DNA from: Desulfobacteraceae bacterium | GTDB taxonomy: Bacteria; Desulfobacterota; DSM-4660; Desulfatiglandales; Desulfatiglandaceae | Assembly: GCA_030613055.1 (NCBI GenBank) | Contig: JAUWMR010000034.1 | Coordinates: 1 to 41,384 of the forward strand | Direction: 5' to 3' | Length of the DNA: 41,384 bases | Part shown: positions 1 through 8,176 of the stretch, piece by piece | Layout of the letters: the number at the start of each line of letters is the position of its first letter | Numbering within the stretch: the first letter of the stretch is position 1 | The notes under the pieces: model-generated | Told to the model about the DNA's origin: nothing | The model's input: the letters and a program-made list of their open reading frames with translations, nothing else | The model's database searches: none | Made by a program: the position numbers and the translations under genes

Positions 1-136
1 GATGCTCATCCAAAATTTGATCTACAGATTCACCAGCTGCTATCTTTTCCAGAATTAATTCAACTGTAATTCGAGTTCCTTTGATAACAGGTTTGCCCAT
101 CATTATTTTCGGATTTGAGATTATTAACTCGCTCAT
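1..136 (-). CDS. DUF433 family antitoxin-like protein (3' end outside window)
   Basis: The first 45 codons of a minus-strand gene are visible; the rest runs off the left edge. The translation opens MSELIISNPKIMMGKPVIKG and continues with a TRITVELILEKIAAGESVDQILDEH segment, the typical N-terminal pattern of DUF433 proteins (a winged/helix-turn-helix fold often acting as the antitoxin of a PIN-like DUF5615 toxin). The start is supported by an AGGAGAT-type ribosome site at 141-149. In this family the toxin usually follows the antitoxin, so a partner would lie just beyond the left edge; that is inference. Its position next to another TA pair fits an accessory TA cluster. Confidence 0.8.
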   Translation of the reverse strand, partial: MSELIISNPKIMMGKPVIKGTRITVELILEKIAAGESVDQILDEH

Positions 137-235
137 TATTATCTCCTTTTTAGGCATAACGGTTAAATAAGGTGCGGGCCGAAAATCTTGCCCGTCAAGG
201 CCGCAGCGCTTCTTCCCGTCGCCTGAATCTTTTTG

Positions 236-673
236 TTATCCATTTTTATCTATTATTTTAATGGCTTGGGCCATTTTAATAAGTTCTTCTGGTGAATAAA
301 CACGAATTTTTGCATACTTAAAACCGACGGCATCTCTCGTTACTATAGCTTGGGCGCTTGCATGGCGAGCAGCTTCATATAAAACTGCATCCTTAAAATC
401 CGTAAATTTTGAATTTATTGCTGCCTCCAATACAGCTCTGTTGACAGGTGCAACAGCAAAAATAGATAAAAGCTTCGATATCTCCTTTTCTGCTTGTTTT
501 TTACCAACAACCTTGGTTGCAAGGTAGAAAATTGTTGTGACTGTCGTTGCCCCTAAAAAACCAATGAACTCTCCTGCCTCAACCCATGAAAATATAACAG
601 AAGCAGGTGCAGAAAACGGTTTGCGGTCAAGCAAGACATCAAGGACAACGTTGGTATCAAATAAAATATTCAT
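236..673 (-). CDS. PIN-domain toxin (VapC-like ribonuclease)
   Basis: A 145-residue PIN-domain protein, probably the RNase toxin of a type II TA pair. It opens with the PIN signature FDTN (Asp6) and carries further acidic residues expected for Mg2+ binding at Asp95 (FKDAV) and Asp114 (TRDA). PIN toxins cleave specific RNAs, often tRNA or rRNA; the target here cannot be told from sequence. Its start codon overlaps the stop of the upstream DUF6364 gene by 4 bases (ATGA), so the two are translationally coupled with the antitoxin first. Length and motifs look intact. It is more like the broad PIN_3 group than classical VapC, so the symbol is left blank. Confidence 0.88.
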   Translation of the reverse strand: MNILFDTNVVLDVLLDRKPFSAPASVIFSWVEAGEFIGFLGATTVTTIFYLATKVVGKKQAEKEISKLLSIFAVAPVNRAVLEAAINSKFTDFKDAVLYEAARHASAQAIVTRDAVGFKYAKIRVYSPEELIKMAQAIKIIDKNG

Positions 674-912
674 AAATATTTCTCTTCAAGGTATTTTTTA
701 TAATCTTCTTCTGACACCTTTCCTTTTTTGAGTGATCCCATCAGAGAACGTGTTAGAGGAGAAATTTCTCTTTGCCTACCTGATAACTTCTTGTCAATGA
801 GCGCAAAATAATCAGCAACAATTTTAGAAACAGATTTACCGGTTTTAGCTGAATATGACTTTGCACTTTGAATTAAATCTTCATCAAGCCGTAATGTTAA
901 TTTAGAATTCAT
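670..912 (-). CDS. DUF6364 family antitoxin (ribbon-helix-helix-like)
   Basis: An 80-residue protein with the N-terminal pattern MNSKLTLRLDEDLIQSAK, followed by an AKTGKSVSKIVADYF helix pair. This resembles a ribbon-helix-helix DNA-binding antitoxin of the DUF6364 family. The first strand (KLTLRLDE) would contact DNA, and the C-terminal tail (about residues 45-80) would wrap the PIN toxin. It is the first gene of a two-gene operon, preceded by a strong GGAGG ribosome site at 919-923. The AT-rich upstream stretch (925-955) has short palindromic ATATATT-type sequence that could be an autoregulatory operator; no single promoter can be called with confidence. Confidence 0.8.
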   Translation of the reverse strand: MNSKLTLRLDEDLIQSAKSYSAKTGKSVSKIVADYFALIDKKLSGRQREISPLTRSLMGSLKKGKVSEEDYKKYLEEKYL

Positions 913-982
913 GTAGAACCTCCAAATATAATGACGTATAAAATATATTGTATATGTACGCCACTAAAATGAGTTTGTCAAG

Positions 983-1172
983 TTTTGATGGTCTCGTAAA
1001 AAATCTCCAAGGCCGTCACTCCCGCGAAGCGCTTGCCCCAGCGAAGGGAGGGGCGGGAGTCCGGAAGCGGTTGATTTTACTGGATTCCCGCCCCGCCCTT
1101 CGCTGGGGCAAGCTCTTTGCGGGAATGACGAAAACGGGTACTTTCTAACTTTTTATGAGTTTGTCAAGTTTG
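983..1172. repeat. MITE-like palindromic element, family A, copy 1
   Basis: About 190 bases with long inverted ends. The left end (TCGTAAAAAATCTCCAAGG then CCGTCACTCCCGCGAAGC) pairs with the right end (CTTTGCGGGAATGACG, then ACTTTTTATGAG). The centre has a second inverted pair, CTTGCCCCAGCGAAGGG against CCCTTCGCTGGGGCAAG. The same ends recur at 3966-4133 (opposite orientation) and in a decayed copy at 8011-8133. It has no coding capacity of its own. The sequence ATGAGTTTGTCAAGTTT occurs at both 969-985 and 1155-1171, so the left boundary is uncertain. Confidence 0.75.
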
Positions 1173-1253
1173 GATAACGAAAAGCTCACCAGCATTGAAA
1201 GGCACAAGGCTTTCGCTGTCGTGTGAAGCGTCAAGTTGGGTTCAATATTTGCC

Positions 1254-1391
1254 TTAATCAACTTCTCCTGGCTCAGTTATCAGTTTAACGCCATGAAATA
1301 TTTGGGAAATACGATCTCTTGATAACGTTCCGATTTTCTCAGATAAATCGCTTTTGTTCACCATGAAAATCCGGGCATGATCCCTTAGAGT
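1254..1391 (-). pseudogene. 3' remnant of a MazF/PemK-like toxin gene
   Basis: On the minus strand an open stretch of 45 codons, bounded upstream by an in-frame TGA (1392-1394), reads TLRDHARIFMVNKSDLSEK and then IGTLSRDRISQIFHGVKLI before a short tail and TAA. The pattern of a basic segment, a K/D-S-x-L-x-x-K-I-G-x-L-S turn and a final R-I-x-Q-I-x-x-G helix is how MazF/PemK ribonuclease toxins end. The N-terminal two thirds, with the catalytic region, is absent, so this is a relic. It sits in a 430-base space between family A repeat copy 1 and the radical SAM gene. The assignment rests on motif resemblance alone. Confidence 0.5.
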
Positions 1392-1578
1392 TCATGATTC
1401 GAACCATAAAGGGGTTAGGCAACCGCCAATTTCTTTTCGTTCTGTACAGGGCATTTGACTTTTCATTTATAAGAATTAAATTTGATGCGTCTGTATAAAG
1501 TCCTTTTTACAGGTAATTGCGAATTTAAAAGAAGCACAAAATTCCAATTTACTGATAATATATTCCACAGGAGAAAAA

Positions 1579-2478
1579 ATGATGGAACCCGCTGTTGAAA
1601 GCGAAGAGATGCATTACGAAGGAAACTGTATCCGGCCGCCAAGTGAGGCATACAGTATTCTTCTCCAGGTGACCGTGGGATGCTCGCACAACAAATGCAC
1701 ATTTTGCGGCACATACACTGATAAGAGATTCAGGATCAAGGAAGACAAAATAATCCTGGGTGATATCCTGTTTGCGGCAAAATATATGAAGCGGCAGAAC
1801 AGGGTGTTTCTCATGGATGGTGATGCCCTGATCATTCCACAGAAACGGCTCATGTGGATTCTTGACCGGATCAAGGAGCATCTTCCATGGGTAAAAAGAG
1901 TTGGGGCCTACGCAAATTCCAAGAGCATCAGGATGAAGACCTTAGATGAGCTGGTTCGACTCAAGGAAAACGGGCTCGGCATACTGTACTTAGGTGTGGA
2001 AACCGGGGACCCTGGTCTTTTAAAAGAGATCCATAAGGGAACCAGCGCTGAAAACCTGATAAAAATGGGGAAAAAAGTGAGAGAGGCCGGAATCAAGCTT
2101 TCGGTGACGGTCCTGTTGGGCATTGCCGGCAGGGAAAGATCTCTTTTGCATGCAAGGGCCACGGGTAAGCTCTTGAGTGCAATGGACCCCAATTATGTGG
2201 GAGCTCTTACCGTGATGTTGATTCCCCAAACCCCGCTTCATGATGATTACATTAGCGGAAAATTCAATTTGCCATCAGAAAAGGAGCTGTTGTTAGAACT
2301 AAGGGAGATGATCGCAAACACCGATCTGAGCAGAGGCATGTTTTTTTCCAATCATGCCTCCAACTACCTGCCCATCAAGGCCAGGTTGCCCAAAGGTAAG
2401 CAGGAGGCCCTTGACATGATAGACTGCGCGCTCAAAGGTGAAATAGGTCTCAGGCCTGAGTGGATGCGTGCGCTGTGA
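1579..2478 (+). CDS. Radical SAM protein
   Basis: A 299-residue radical SAM enzyme. The cluster-binding motif is CSHNKCTFC at about residues 35-43, a CX4CX2C spacing instead of the canonical CX3CX2C. It is preceded by a PPSEAYSILLQVTVG lead-in. Later segments YLGVETGDPGLL and TVLLGIAGRE match the SAM-binding beta-strands of the Elp3/MiaB-like superfamily. No TRAM, B12-binding or SPASM domain is visible, so the substrate is unknown. The ATG at 1579 follows an AGGAG ribosome site (1569-1573); a second ATG is the next codon. The gene converges with the thioesterase gene, with a single base between the two stops, and no terminator hairpin is evident. Confidence 0.88.
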   Translation: MMEPAVESEEMHYEGNCIRPPSEAYSILLQVTVGCSHNKCTFCGTYTDKRFRIKEDKIILGDILFAAKYMKRQNRVFLMDGDALIIPQKRLMWILDRIKEHLPWVKRVGAYANSKSIRMKTLDELVRLKENGLGILYLGVETGDPGLLKEIHKGTSAENLIKMGKKVREAGIKLSVTVLLGIAGRERSLLHARATGKLLSAMDPNYVGALTVMLIPQTPLHDDYISGKFNLPSEKELLLELREMIANTDLSRGMFFSNHASNYLPIKARLPKGKQEALDMIDCALKGEIGLRPEWMRAL

Positions 2479-2479
2479 A

Positions 2480-2908
2480 CTAAACCCCTTCTTTCGCATT
2501 TTTCAGCACCGCGTAAATTTCAGGGGGAATATCTATCGCCTGGAAATCCTTCGGGTCTGACACATCCATACAAATCCGTTTTTCAAATCCCTCCACCATC
2601 AAATCATCACTTTCTGATGCTAATATAGTATATTTCAGAACAAGCGTTTTTCTGTTCAGGGCATCAATATTCGTCAGGATTCGGATTTCTTGATGATACC
2701 TGGCCGGTATTACGTACCGGCAGGATGTCTCCACCAGGCCAAACAGGATTTTTCTCTTACGCCAGAGGTCTCCGATATTCAGGTTAATTGCTTCAAAGAA
2801 AAGGTGACCGCTGGCATCGATCCATTCATAATACCGTGGATAGAACACTATTCCCAGGGAATCCAGGTCCCCCCACATGATTTTGCGTTTAACCACATGC
2901 TCTTTCAT
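2480..2908 (-). CDS. Acyl-CoA thioesterase, 4HBT hotdog family
   Basis: A 142-residue single hotdog-fold protein. The segment WGDLDSLGIVFYPRYYEWID (about residues 12-31) is the diagnostic 4-hydroxybenzoyl-CoA thioesterase/YbgC motif: the catalytic Asp (Asp16 in the DSLGIVFY context), then the tyrosines and the acidic residue on the central helix. It should hydrolyse an acyl- or aroyl-CoA thioester in the cytoplasm; the substrate is not determined by sequence. It lies 26 bases downstream of ftsY on the same strand and may be co-transcribed with it. No good ribosome site is seen just upstream, so translation may be weak or the start slightly misplaced. Confidence 0.85.
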   Translation of the reverse strand: MKEHVVKRKIMWGDLDSLGIVFYPRYYEWIDASGHLFFEAINLNIGDLWRKRKILFGLVETSCRYVIPARYHQEIRILTNIDALNRKTLVLKYTILASESDDLMVEGFEKRICMDVSDPKDFQAIDIPPEIYAVLKNAKEGV

Positions 2909-2934
2909 AATCTACATTCGAGATTGATGACTTC

Positions 2935-3903
2935 CTAATCAAATATAGCCTGTACGAAATCTCTGGCATTAAAAGGCCTCAGATCATCAATCTTTTCCCC
3001 TATCCCAATATACTTTATCGGTATTTTAAGCTGCCTGGAGATACCCACCACGATGCCACCCTTTGCAGTACCGTCTAATTTGGTCAAAACAATATGGGTG
3101 AGTCCCAGGGCATTATTGAATGTTTCGGCCTGCGAAATGGCATTTTGTCCGGTTGTGGCATCTAAAATCAACCACACCTCATGGGGTGCCCCTGGTAGCT
3201 TACGGCCTGCCACGCGGTGGATCTTGGCAAGTTCTTCCATAAGGTTTATTTTTGTATGAAGTCGGCCGGCCGTATCAATTAAGACTACATCAATCTCCCT
3301 CGAAATTGCAGCCGCCAGACCATCAAAGACAACAGCGGACGGATCGGCCCCGGTTTTTTGTTTTACGACATCAGCCCCCACCCTTTCACCCCAGATGCCC
3401 AATTGTTCAACAGCAGCAGCCCTGAATGTATCCGCCGCCACCAGCATGACCTTTTTTCCCTGTAATATATAGCGCTGTGCAGCCTTGCCGATCGTTGTGG
3501 TTTTCCCGACCCCGTTAACACCAATAACCATAATAACCAAGGGTTCTCCTGGTTCAGGAGATAGATGCGACACTGCCTGGACTTCCAGAAAGGAAAGGAT
3601 ATGATCTCTTAATGCAAATTTAAGTTTTTCCGGATCTTTCAGTTCCTTTCTCTCAACCTTTTTCTGTACGGAATCTATCAGTTCCTGTGTAGTTGCAACA
3701 CCAATATCAGATGTAAAAAGAATTTCCTCCAATTCCTCTAACAGATCATCAGTAATCTCTTTTTTGCCAAAGAAAAGCCGGTCCAGCCTTCCGGTTAAGG
3801 TAGATCTGGTCATTGCAAGACCCTGCTGAAGCCTTTGAACGAGATTCGTGCCTGGATCAGCGTTTTTGATATCCTTTTCAGTATCTTTTTTCTTGAAAAA
3901 CAC
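2935..3903 (-). CDS. ftsY: Signal recognition particle receptor FtsY
   Basis: The 322-residue SRP receptor GTPase, which docks the SRP-ribosome complex at the inner membrane. A short charged A domain (residues 1-20) leads to the helical N domain (about 21-110). The G domain carries the P-loop GVNGVGKTT (128-136), ADTFRAAAVEQL (157-168), DTAGR (210-214), TKLDGTAKGG (274-283) and the GIGE closing motif near residue 306. The short A domain is usual outside the enterobacteria. It lies downstream of smc, an arrangement known in many bacteria, with repeat copy 2 of family A between them. The thioesterase gene follows after 26 bases. Confidence 0.97.
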   Translation of the reverse strand: MFFKKKDTEKDIKNADPGTNLVQRLQQGLAMTRSTLTGRLDRLFFGKKEITDDLLEELEEILFTSDIGVATTQELIDSVQKKVERKELKDPEKLKFALRDHILSFLEVQAVSHLSPEPGEPLVIMVIGVNGVGKTTTIGKAAQRYILQGKKVMLVAADTFRAAAVEQLGIWGERVGADVVKQKTGADPSAVVFDGLAAAISREIDVVLIDTAGRLHTKINLMEELAKIHRVAGRKLPGAPHEVWLILDATTGQNAISQAETFNNALGLTHIVLTKLDGTAKGGIVVGISRQLKIPIKYIGIGEKIDDLRPFNARDFVQAIFD

Positions 3904-3965
3904 AGTCGTAAACCTTGATGAGTTCCCCGGTATATCCGGGGTATTAAAATTATGTTAGAGGCTTA

Positions 3966-4133
3966 AGGTTGATATAGCCGCAAAAAGTCAGAAAGCACCC
4001 GTTTTCGTCATTCCCGCAAAGAGCTTGCCCCAGAGAAGGGAGGGGCGGGAATCCAGGAAAATCAACTACTTATAGACTCCCGCCTTCGCGGGAGTGACGG
4101 ACTTTGAGACTTTTTACGAAGCCGTCAAGGTTA
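3966..4133. repeat. MITE-like palindromic element, family A, copy 2
   Basis: About 168 bases between smc and ftsY, inverted relative to copy 1. The left end contains AAAAAGTCAGAAAGCACCCG and TTTTCGTCATTCCCGC. The right end contains GCGGGAGTGACGGAC and GACTTTTTACGAAGCCGTC. The central palindrome of copy 1 is only half present (CTTGCCCCAGAGAAGGGAGG). It would fold into a long hairpin if transcribed, so it might affect smc-ftsY read-through. Confidence 0.75.
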
Positions 4134-4157
4134 GAGGTTGTAGATTTCCAGATACGC

Positions 4158-7100
4158 TCAATTATAGGAAGGATGAACATCCGGCTGGTTTACTGGGGCT
4201 TTATCTTTTATACCCTGAATGTCAACTGATACTATTTTGGATACCCCTGCCTTTTCCATGGTTACCCCGTAAAGTCTGTCAGCTATTTCCATGGTCCTTC
4301 GACTATGGGTGACCATTATGATCTGAGAAGAGCTCTTGATCTTATTCAACAGATGATTGAACCGGTCAATATTTGCCTCATCAAGAGGCGCATCCACCTC
4401 GTCTAAAAGACAGAACGGGCTCGGTTTGACCATATAAATTGCAAAGAGTAACGCCATTGCCACAAGGGCCTTTTCACCACCGGACAGGAGCCCCATATAA
4501 CTCAGTTTTTTACCCGGAGGATGAACCTCCACCAGCACACCGCTTTCCAATGGCCTTTCCTCATCGGTCAACTTCAGTGCCGCCGTACCCCCATTAAAGA
4601 GAATGGGAAATATTTCCTTCAGTTTTGAGTCCACATCATTGAAAGTCTTTTTGAATTTTTCAAGAGATGTCCTGTTGATTTTTTTAATCACAATTCTTAA
4701 GGACTCAATGGAATTAAGCAGGTCTTCTCGCTGATTTTTGATAAATTCATATCGTTCTTTCAGGGCCTCGTGTTCTCTTATGGCAGCAAGGTTTACATCC
4801 CCCAATCTCTCCCTCAGAACTTTTTTATGATTGAGCTTCTCCTCCATCTCTTGAGCGGAAAAATTCTCATCTATATATTGCTCGTAAATATCGGACAGGT
4901 TCATGCCTGTCTTTTCAGTAACCATCTCCACCAGATTATTCATTTTAAACTGAATTTCCGAATGTTCCATTTTTGCCCTGTTTATTGTTTCCTTAAGGGA
5001 TTCTATCTCTCTCCGCAACTGTTCCGTCTCGCTTTCTTCTTCTCTGATCTTATCATAAAATGTCATACGCTCCCGTTCTGCCTGGTTTACGGCATCTTCT
5101 GACGTCTTCAGCCTTTCATAAAGTCCGTTTAACTCTTCCCCTAAGGTCTCTTTTCTCATCAGGTGCTCTTCACGCCGTCTGCGCCCTGATGCGATGTCTT
5201 CTTCAATCTTTTCTTGTCGTTTCATTGATTCATCAGCAAAATCGTCTAATCTTTCCATCTCGCGGGCCAGGCTGCGTTGTTCTTCTCTAAAAACACGCTG
5301 GTCGGCCTGGGTCTTTGTCAGATCATCTCGAAATTTTTCAAATTCCTGTTCAGACTCTTTCAGCTCATCTTCCTTTTTCTGAAAATATTCTTCCACCTCT
5401 AAGCGTTTTGCCTTTCGCTGCTTGAGCTCATCTTCTATCCTTAAGAGATCCTTTTTGTGCTTGTCTTGCTCTTTATTTTTTCTCTCAAGATCCTGTGATA
5501 CCCTCCTGGATAATTTTTCCATCTGATCCAGTTCCTGGGCAAAACGGAAGAGTGCTTTATCAAACTCATTAATATCATCCTGGCAACTCCACTTATCCTC
5601 CTTCAAATCATTGAGCGCGCCCTTCTTTTCCTCTATCTCTGCAATAATATTTTCGTGTTTGAGTTTCAAACCATCAACTTTTTTCTGGTAACCGGCAGAC
5701 TTCTCTTTCAGTTCCGCCATCTCCCGCTTCCTGGCCAAAAGACCGCCGGAACTCCGGGCAAGCTTTCCACCGCTGATCACGCCTCTCTGATCAACCATGT
5801 CCCCGTCAACAGTTACGAAACACAAATCCTTTATATTCCGGCCGGACGATTCACACAAATTCCCCCATGCTGATAGGGCCGCATCTAAGTTCCCGGCCAC
5901 CACCGTATCTCCTAACAGACAGTTTATCAGCGCCCTGTATTGTTCCGGAACATTAATCAGGTCTGACAGGAACGGAAACTGCATGTCATCTATTGGGTCT
6001 TTTCCGTTTCCCTTCAAGTTCTCAAGCGGGATAAAACTGCTTCGTCCTCTTGCCCTTTTTTTCAAATAATCTACTGCCTCTTTGCCGTCCTCCTGCGATT
6101 TCACAATAATGTATTGCAACTTATCGGCCAAAACCACTTCGACAGCCTGTTCATACATTGGGTCCACCTGTATAATATCAGCTAACAGCCCTAAAACACG
6201 TCCTTTTCGCCGGGGTTCAAGATCCTCGGCCTTCATGATGGTCCTTACTCCCATTTTGTAACCTTCGAAATTATCCGTCAGTGCCTGCAGGCTGGCAAGT
6301 CGAGACTGGCACATATTTATATCTGCTTCCGCCGTCTTGAGTTCTGTTTCGACGCTGGTCCTCATCTGTTCCAGTTCCTCGCTGCCTGCCTTCTGCTCCT
6401 CAATCGCTTCTTTGATTTCATTAAGTCTCTCGACAGTTGCCTCTCTGGCTAAGCTTTTATTTCTGGAAACACCCGTAACGTGCTCAATCCTAACATTGAC
6501 ATCGTTCAACTCCTTTTCCAGCCGGATCCGGCTATCTGTGATCTGATTGAGCATTTTGTTCAAATAACCTGATTCGTGATTGAGACCTAATTCTTTGTTT
6601 TCGCTGGCGCTCAATTCCTCCCTTGCCTTTTCATATGCTTCCTTTATACCCTTTACAAATTCTCGCTTGGTCCTCATCCGTTTCTCTTTCAGGGAAATCT
6701 CCCCTTCAAGCACCTGTGAGTTCTCCTTTATTTTCTTTAGTTCATTCTGGATATTAATCCTGTCCTCCTCAAGACCTGCGAGCCGTTTCTTGATTTCCTC
6801 CTTTTCTCCTTTTAACCGTTGTTCCATCTCTTCCTGCATCCTCATTTCCCCGTTAAGGGATTCAAGGCTGCTCTCCTTTCTGTGGACAATTTCCTTTAAA
6901 TCGGAGTCTCTTTTCCTCAGGCTTGATAATGCAGCATCCTTTTCTTCTAATTCCAGATTCATAGTCTGTATTTGCGCGTTCATGCTGGAGAGTTGCGTGG
7001 ATTTGGCTATCTCCTGCTGGACAAGGTCATCGTTCGATCTCAGTCTGTTCTCTAATTCTTTCTTGAGCTGGTGATAATTATTGGAATACAGCATCAATTC

Positions 7101-7784
7101 CAGGTTCCGAATCTCCTCACCAATGGACTTATAGCGTCTGGCCTTTGCAGCCTGTCGTTTAAGAGACCTCATCTGCAATAAGACCTCTGACGAAATGTCC
7201 TCAACTCTCTGGAGATTGACCTCTGCAAGTTCAATCTTTCTCTGTGACGCCTCCACTCTCCTCCTGTATTTTGTTATCCCGGCGGCCTCTTCTAACATGA
7301 ACCGGGTCTCTTCAGGTTTTTGCTCTATGATGCTGCCGATTTGTCCCTGACCAATAATCGAATAGGCCCTGTTCCCTAAACCGGTATCCATAAAAATCTC
7401 CTGGATATCCTTGAGCCTGCAGGGAACCTTATTAATCAGGTACTCACTCTCACCCGACCGGTACAGGCGTCTGGTCACTGATATCTCATCATCCTGGGCA
7501 AACGCGGCAGGAAATGAGCCATCGCCATTTTCGAAAATAATGGACACTTCCGCCATTCCGAGCGGTTTATTAACTCCAGCGCCGTTAAATATTACATCTT
7601 CCATCCGGCGACCCCTCAGCAGTTTTGGGCTCTGTTCCCCCATACACCATCTGATGGCATCAACGATATTACTTTTCCCGCAGCCATTAGGCCCCACAAC
7701 ACTGCTGATACCCATGGGAAACGTGATTTCAAGCCTGTCAAAAAAAGACTTGAAGCCTAAAATGAAAAGCTTTTTGATCTTCAT
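4158..7784 (-). CDS. smc: Chromosome segregation protein SMC
   Basis: The bacterial condensin ATPase, 1208 residues, which with ScpA/ScpB compacts and segregates the chromosome. The N-terminal head has Walker A GPNGCGKSN (31-39). Two very long charged coiled-coil arms flank a hinge around residues 510-680, with segments NFEGYKMGVRTIMKAED and GGKLARSSGGLLARKREM. The C-terminal head has the LSGGEKALVA signature (about residue 1100) and Walker B FCLLDEVDAPLDE (about 1124). The start at 7784 is chosen because GGAGGG (7789-7794) stands 4 bases upstream and the protein then begins MKIKKLFILGFKSF as SMCs do. A longer frame to 7847 adds 21 unconserved residues. Open frames on the other strand here are shadows of the coiled coil. 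Confidence 0.97.
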   Translation of the reverse strand: MKIKKLFILGFKSFFDRLEITFPMGISSVVGPNGCGKSNIVDAIRWCMGEQSPKLLRGRRMEDVIFNGAGVNKPLGMAEVSIIFENGDGSFPAAFAQDDEISVTRRLYRSGESEYLINKVPCRLKDIQEIFMDTGLGNRAYSIIGQGQIGSIIEQKPEETRFMLEEAAGITKYRRRVEASQRKIELAEVNLQRVEDISSEVLLQMRSLKRQAAKARRYKSIGEEIRNLELMLYSNNYHQLKKELENRLRSNDDLVQQEIAKSTQLSSMNAQIQTMNLELEEKDAALSSLRKRDSDLKEIVHRKESSLESLNGEMRMQEEMEQRLKGEKEEIKKRLAGLEEDRINIQNELKKIKENSQVLEGEISLKEKRMRTKREFVKGIKEAYEKAREELSASENKELGLNHESGYLNKMLNQITDSRIRLEKELNDVNVRIEHVTGVSRNKSLAREATVERLNEIKEAIEEQKAGSEELEQMRTSVETELKTAEADINMCQSRLASLQALTDNFEGYKMGVRTIMKAEDLEPRRKGRVLGLLADIIQVDPMYEQAVEVVLADKLQYIIVKSQEDGKEAVDYLKKRARGRSSFIPLENLKGNGKDPIDDMQFPFLSDLINVPEQYRALINCLLGDTVVAGNLDAALSAWGNLCESSGRNIKDLCFVTVDGDMVDQRGVISGGKLARSSGGLLARKREMAELKEKSAGYQKKVDGLKLKHENIIAEIEEKKGALNDLKEDKWSCQDDINEFDKALFRFAQELDQMEKLSRRVSQDLERKNKEQDKHKKDLLRIEDELKQRKAKRLEVEEYFQKKEDELKESEQEFEKFRDDLTKTQADQRVFREEQRSLAREMERLDDFADESMKRQEKIEEDIASGRRRREEHLMRKETLGEELNGLYERLKTSEDAVNQAERERMTFYDKIREEESETEQLRREIESLKETINRAKMEHSEIQFKMNNLVEMVTEKTGMNLSDIYEQYIDENFSAQEMEEKLNHKKVLRERLGDVNLAAIREHEALKERYEFIKNQREDLLNSIESLRIVIKKINRTSLEKFKKTFNDVDSKLKEIFPILFNGGTAALKLTDEERPLESGVLVEVHPPGKKLSYMGLLSGGEKALVAMALLFAIYMVKPSPFCLLDEVDAPLDEANIDRFNHLLNKIKSSSQIIMVTHSRRTMEIADRLYGVTMEKAGVSKIVSVDIQGIKDKAPVNQPDVHPSYN

Positions 7785-7965
7785 AATTCCCTCCGTAAAC
7801 CAAGCATCTTCCACCCAAAAGATAGAATAATACTCTAATTCAGCCACACAAAATGTTTGTTAACAGAAATAATATCGCTTGTAAAGCAAAAAATACTATA
7901 TAATGTGTAAAGCATTGTAAAAAATGTCAATATATAGTGCAATAGGCATGTCAATTGAAATAATA

Positions 7966-7995
7966 TTGACAATATTGCGATAAACTTGCTATTAT
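7966..7995 (+). promoter_or_regulatory. Predicted sigma70 promoter for the LysM gene
   Basis: TTGACA (7966-7971), an 18-base spacer and TATTAT (7990-7995) form a near-consensus promoter on the plus strand. Transcription would start near 8002 and give a leader of about 175 bases containing family A repeat copy 3 before the LysM gene. The surrounding 7850-8010 stretch is very AT-rich and should also carry the smc promoter on the other strand, for which no convincing pair was found. Confidence 0.5.
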
Positions 7996-8010
7996 TAATG
8001 TTATTTTGCT

Positions 8011-8133
8011 TTGATGAACTCGGAAAAAGTCATTTTAACGCCTGGATACCCACCCAGCATCAAGTGCGGGATAAACTACGGCGGGAATCCAGATAAATAG
8101 GAAAATTCGACTTTTTTCGAAGTCGTCAGCTTT
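8011..8133. repeat. MITE-like palindromic element, family A, decayed copy 3
   Basis: A shorter, diverged copy. The left end contains TTGATGAACTCGGAAAAAGTC and the right end CGACTTTTTTCGAAGTCGTC, matching the GACTTTTTACGAAGTCGTC end of copies 1 and 2. The middle keeps only GCGGGAATCCAG from the central palindrome. It lies in the untranslated leader of the LysM gene. Confidence 0.6.
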
Positions 8134-8176
8134 AGTCACATTAATTTTTAGAATTGGAAAAAAAATAAATTTTAAG

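Noticed and set aside
948-1148. 66-codon plus-strand frame
   Set aside because: It lies almost wholly in family A repeat copy 1 and has no ribosome site.
1380-1410. GGTTCGAATC on the minus strand as a tRNA T-arm
   Set aside because: The flanking bases do not form a five-pair T stem and no acceptor, D or anticodon arms can be built.
1579-1740. CX4CX2C in the radical SAM gene as a novel cluster motif
   Set aside because: From memory, G-C-x-x-N-R/K-C-T-F-C occurs widely in this subfamily, so it is a known variation.
6580-7074. 164-codon plus-strand frame inside smc
   Set aside because: It is the complement of the SMC coiled coil; its serine/phenylalanine-rich composition is typical of such shadows.
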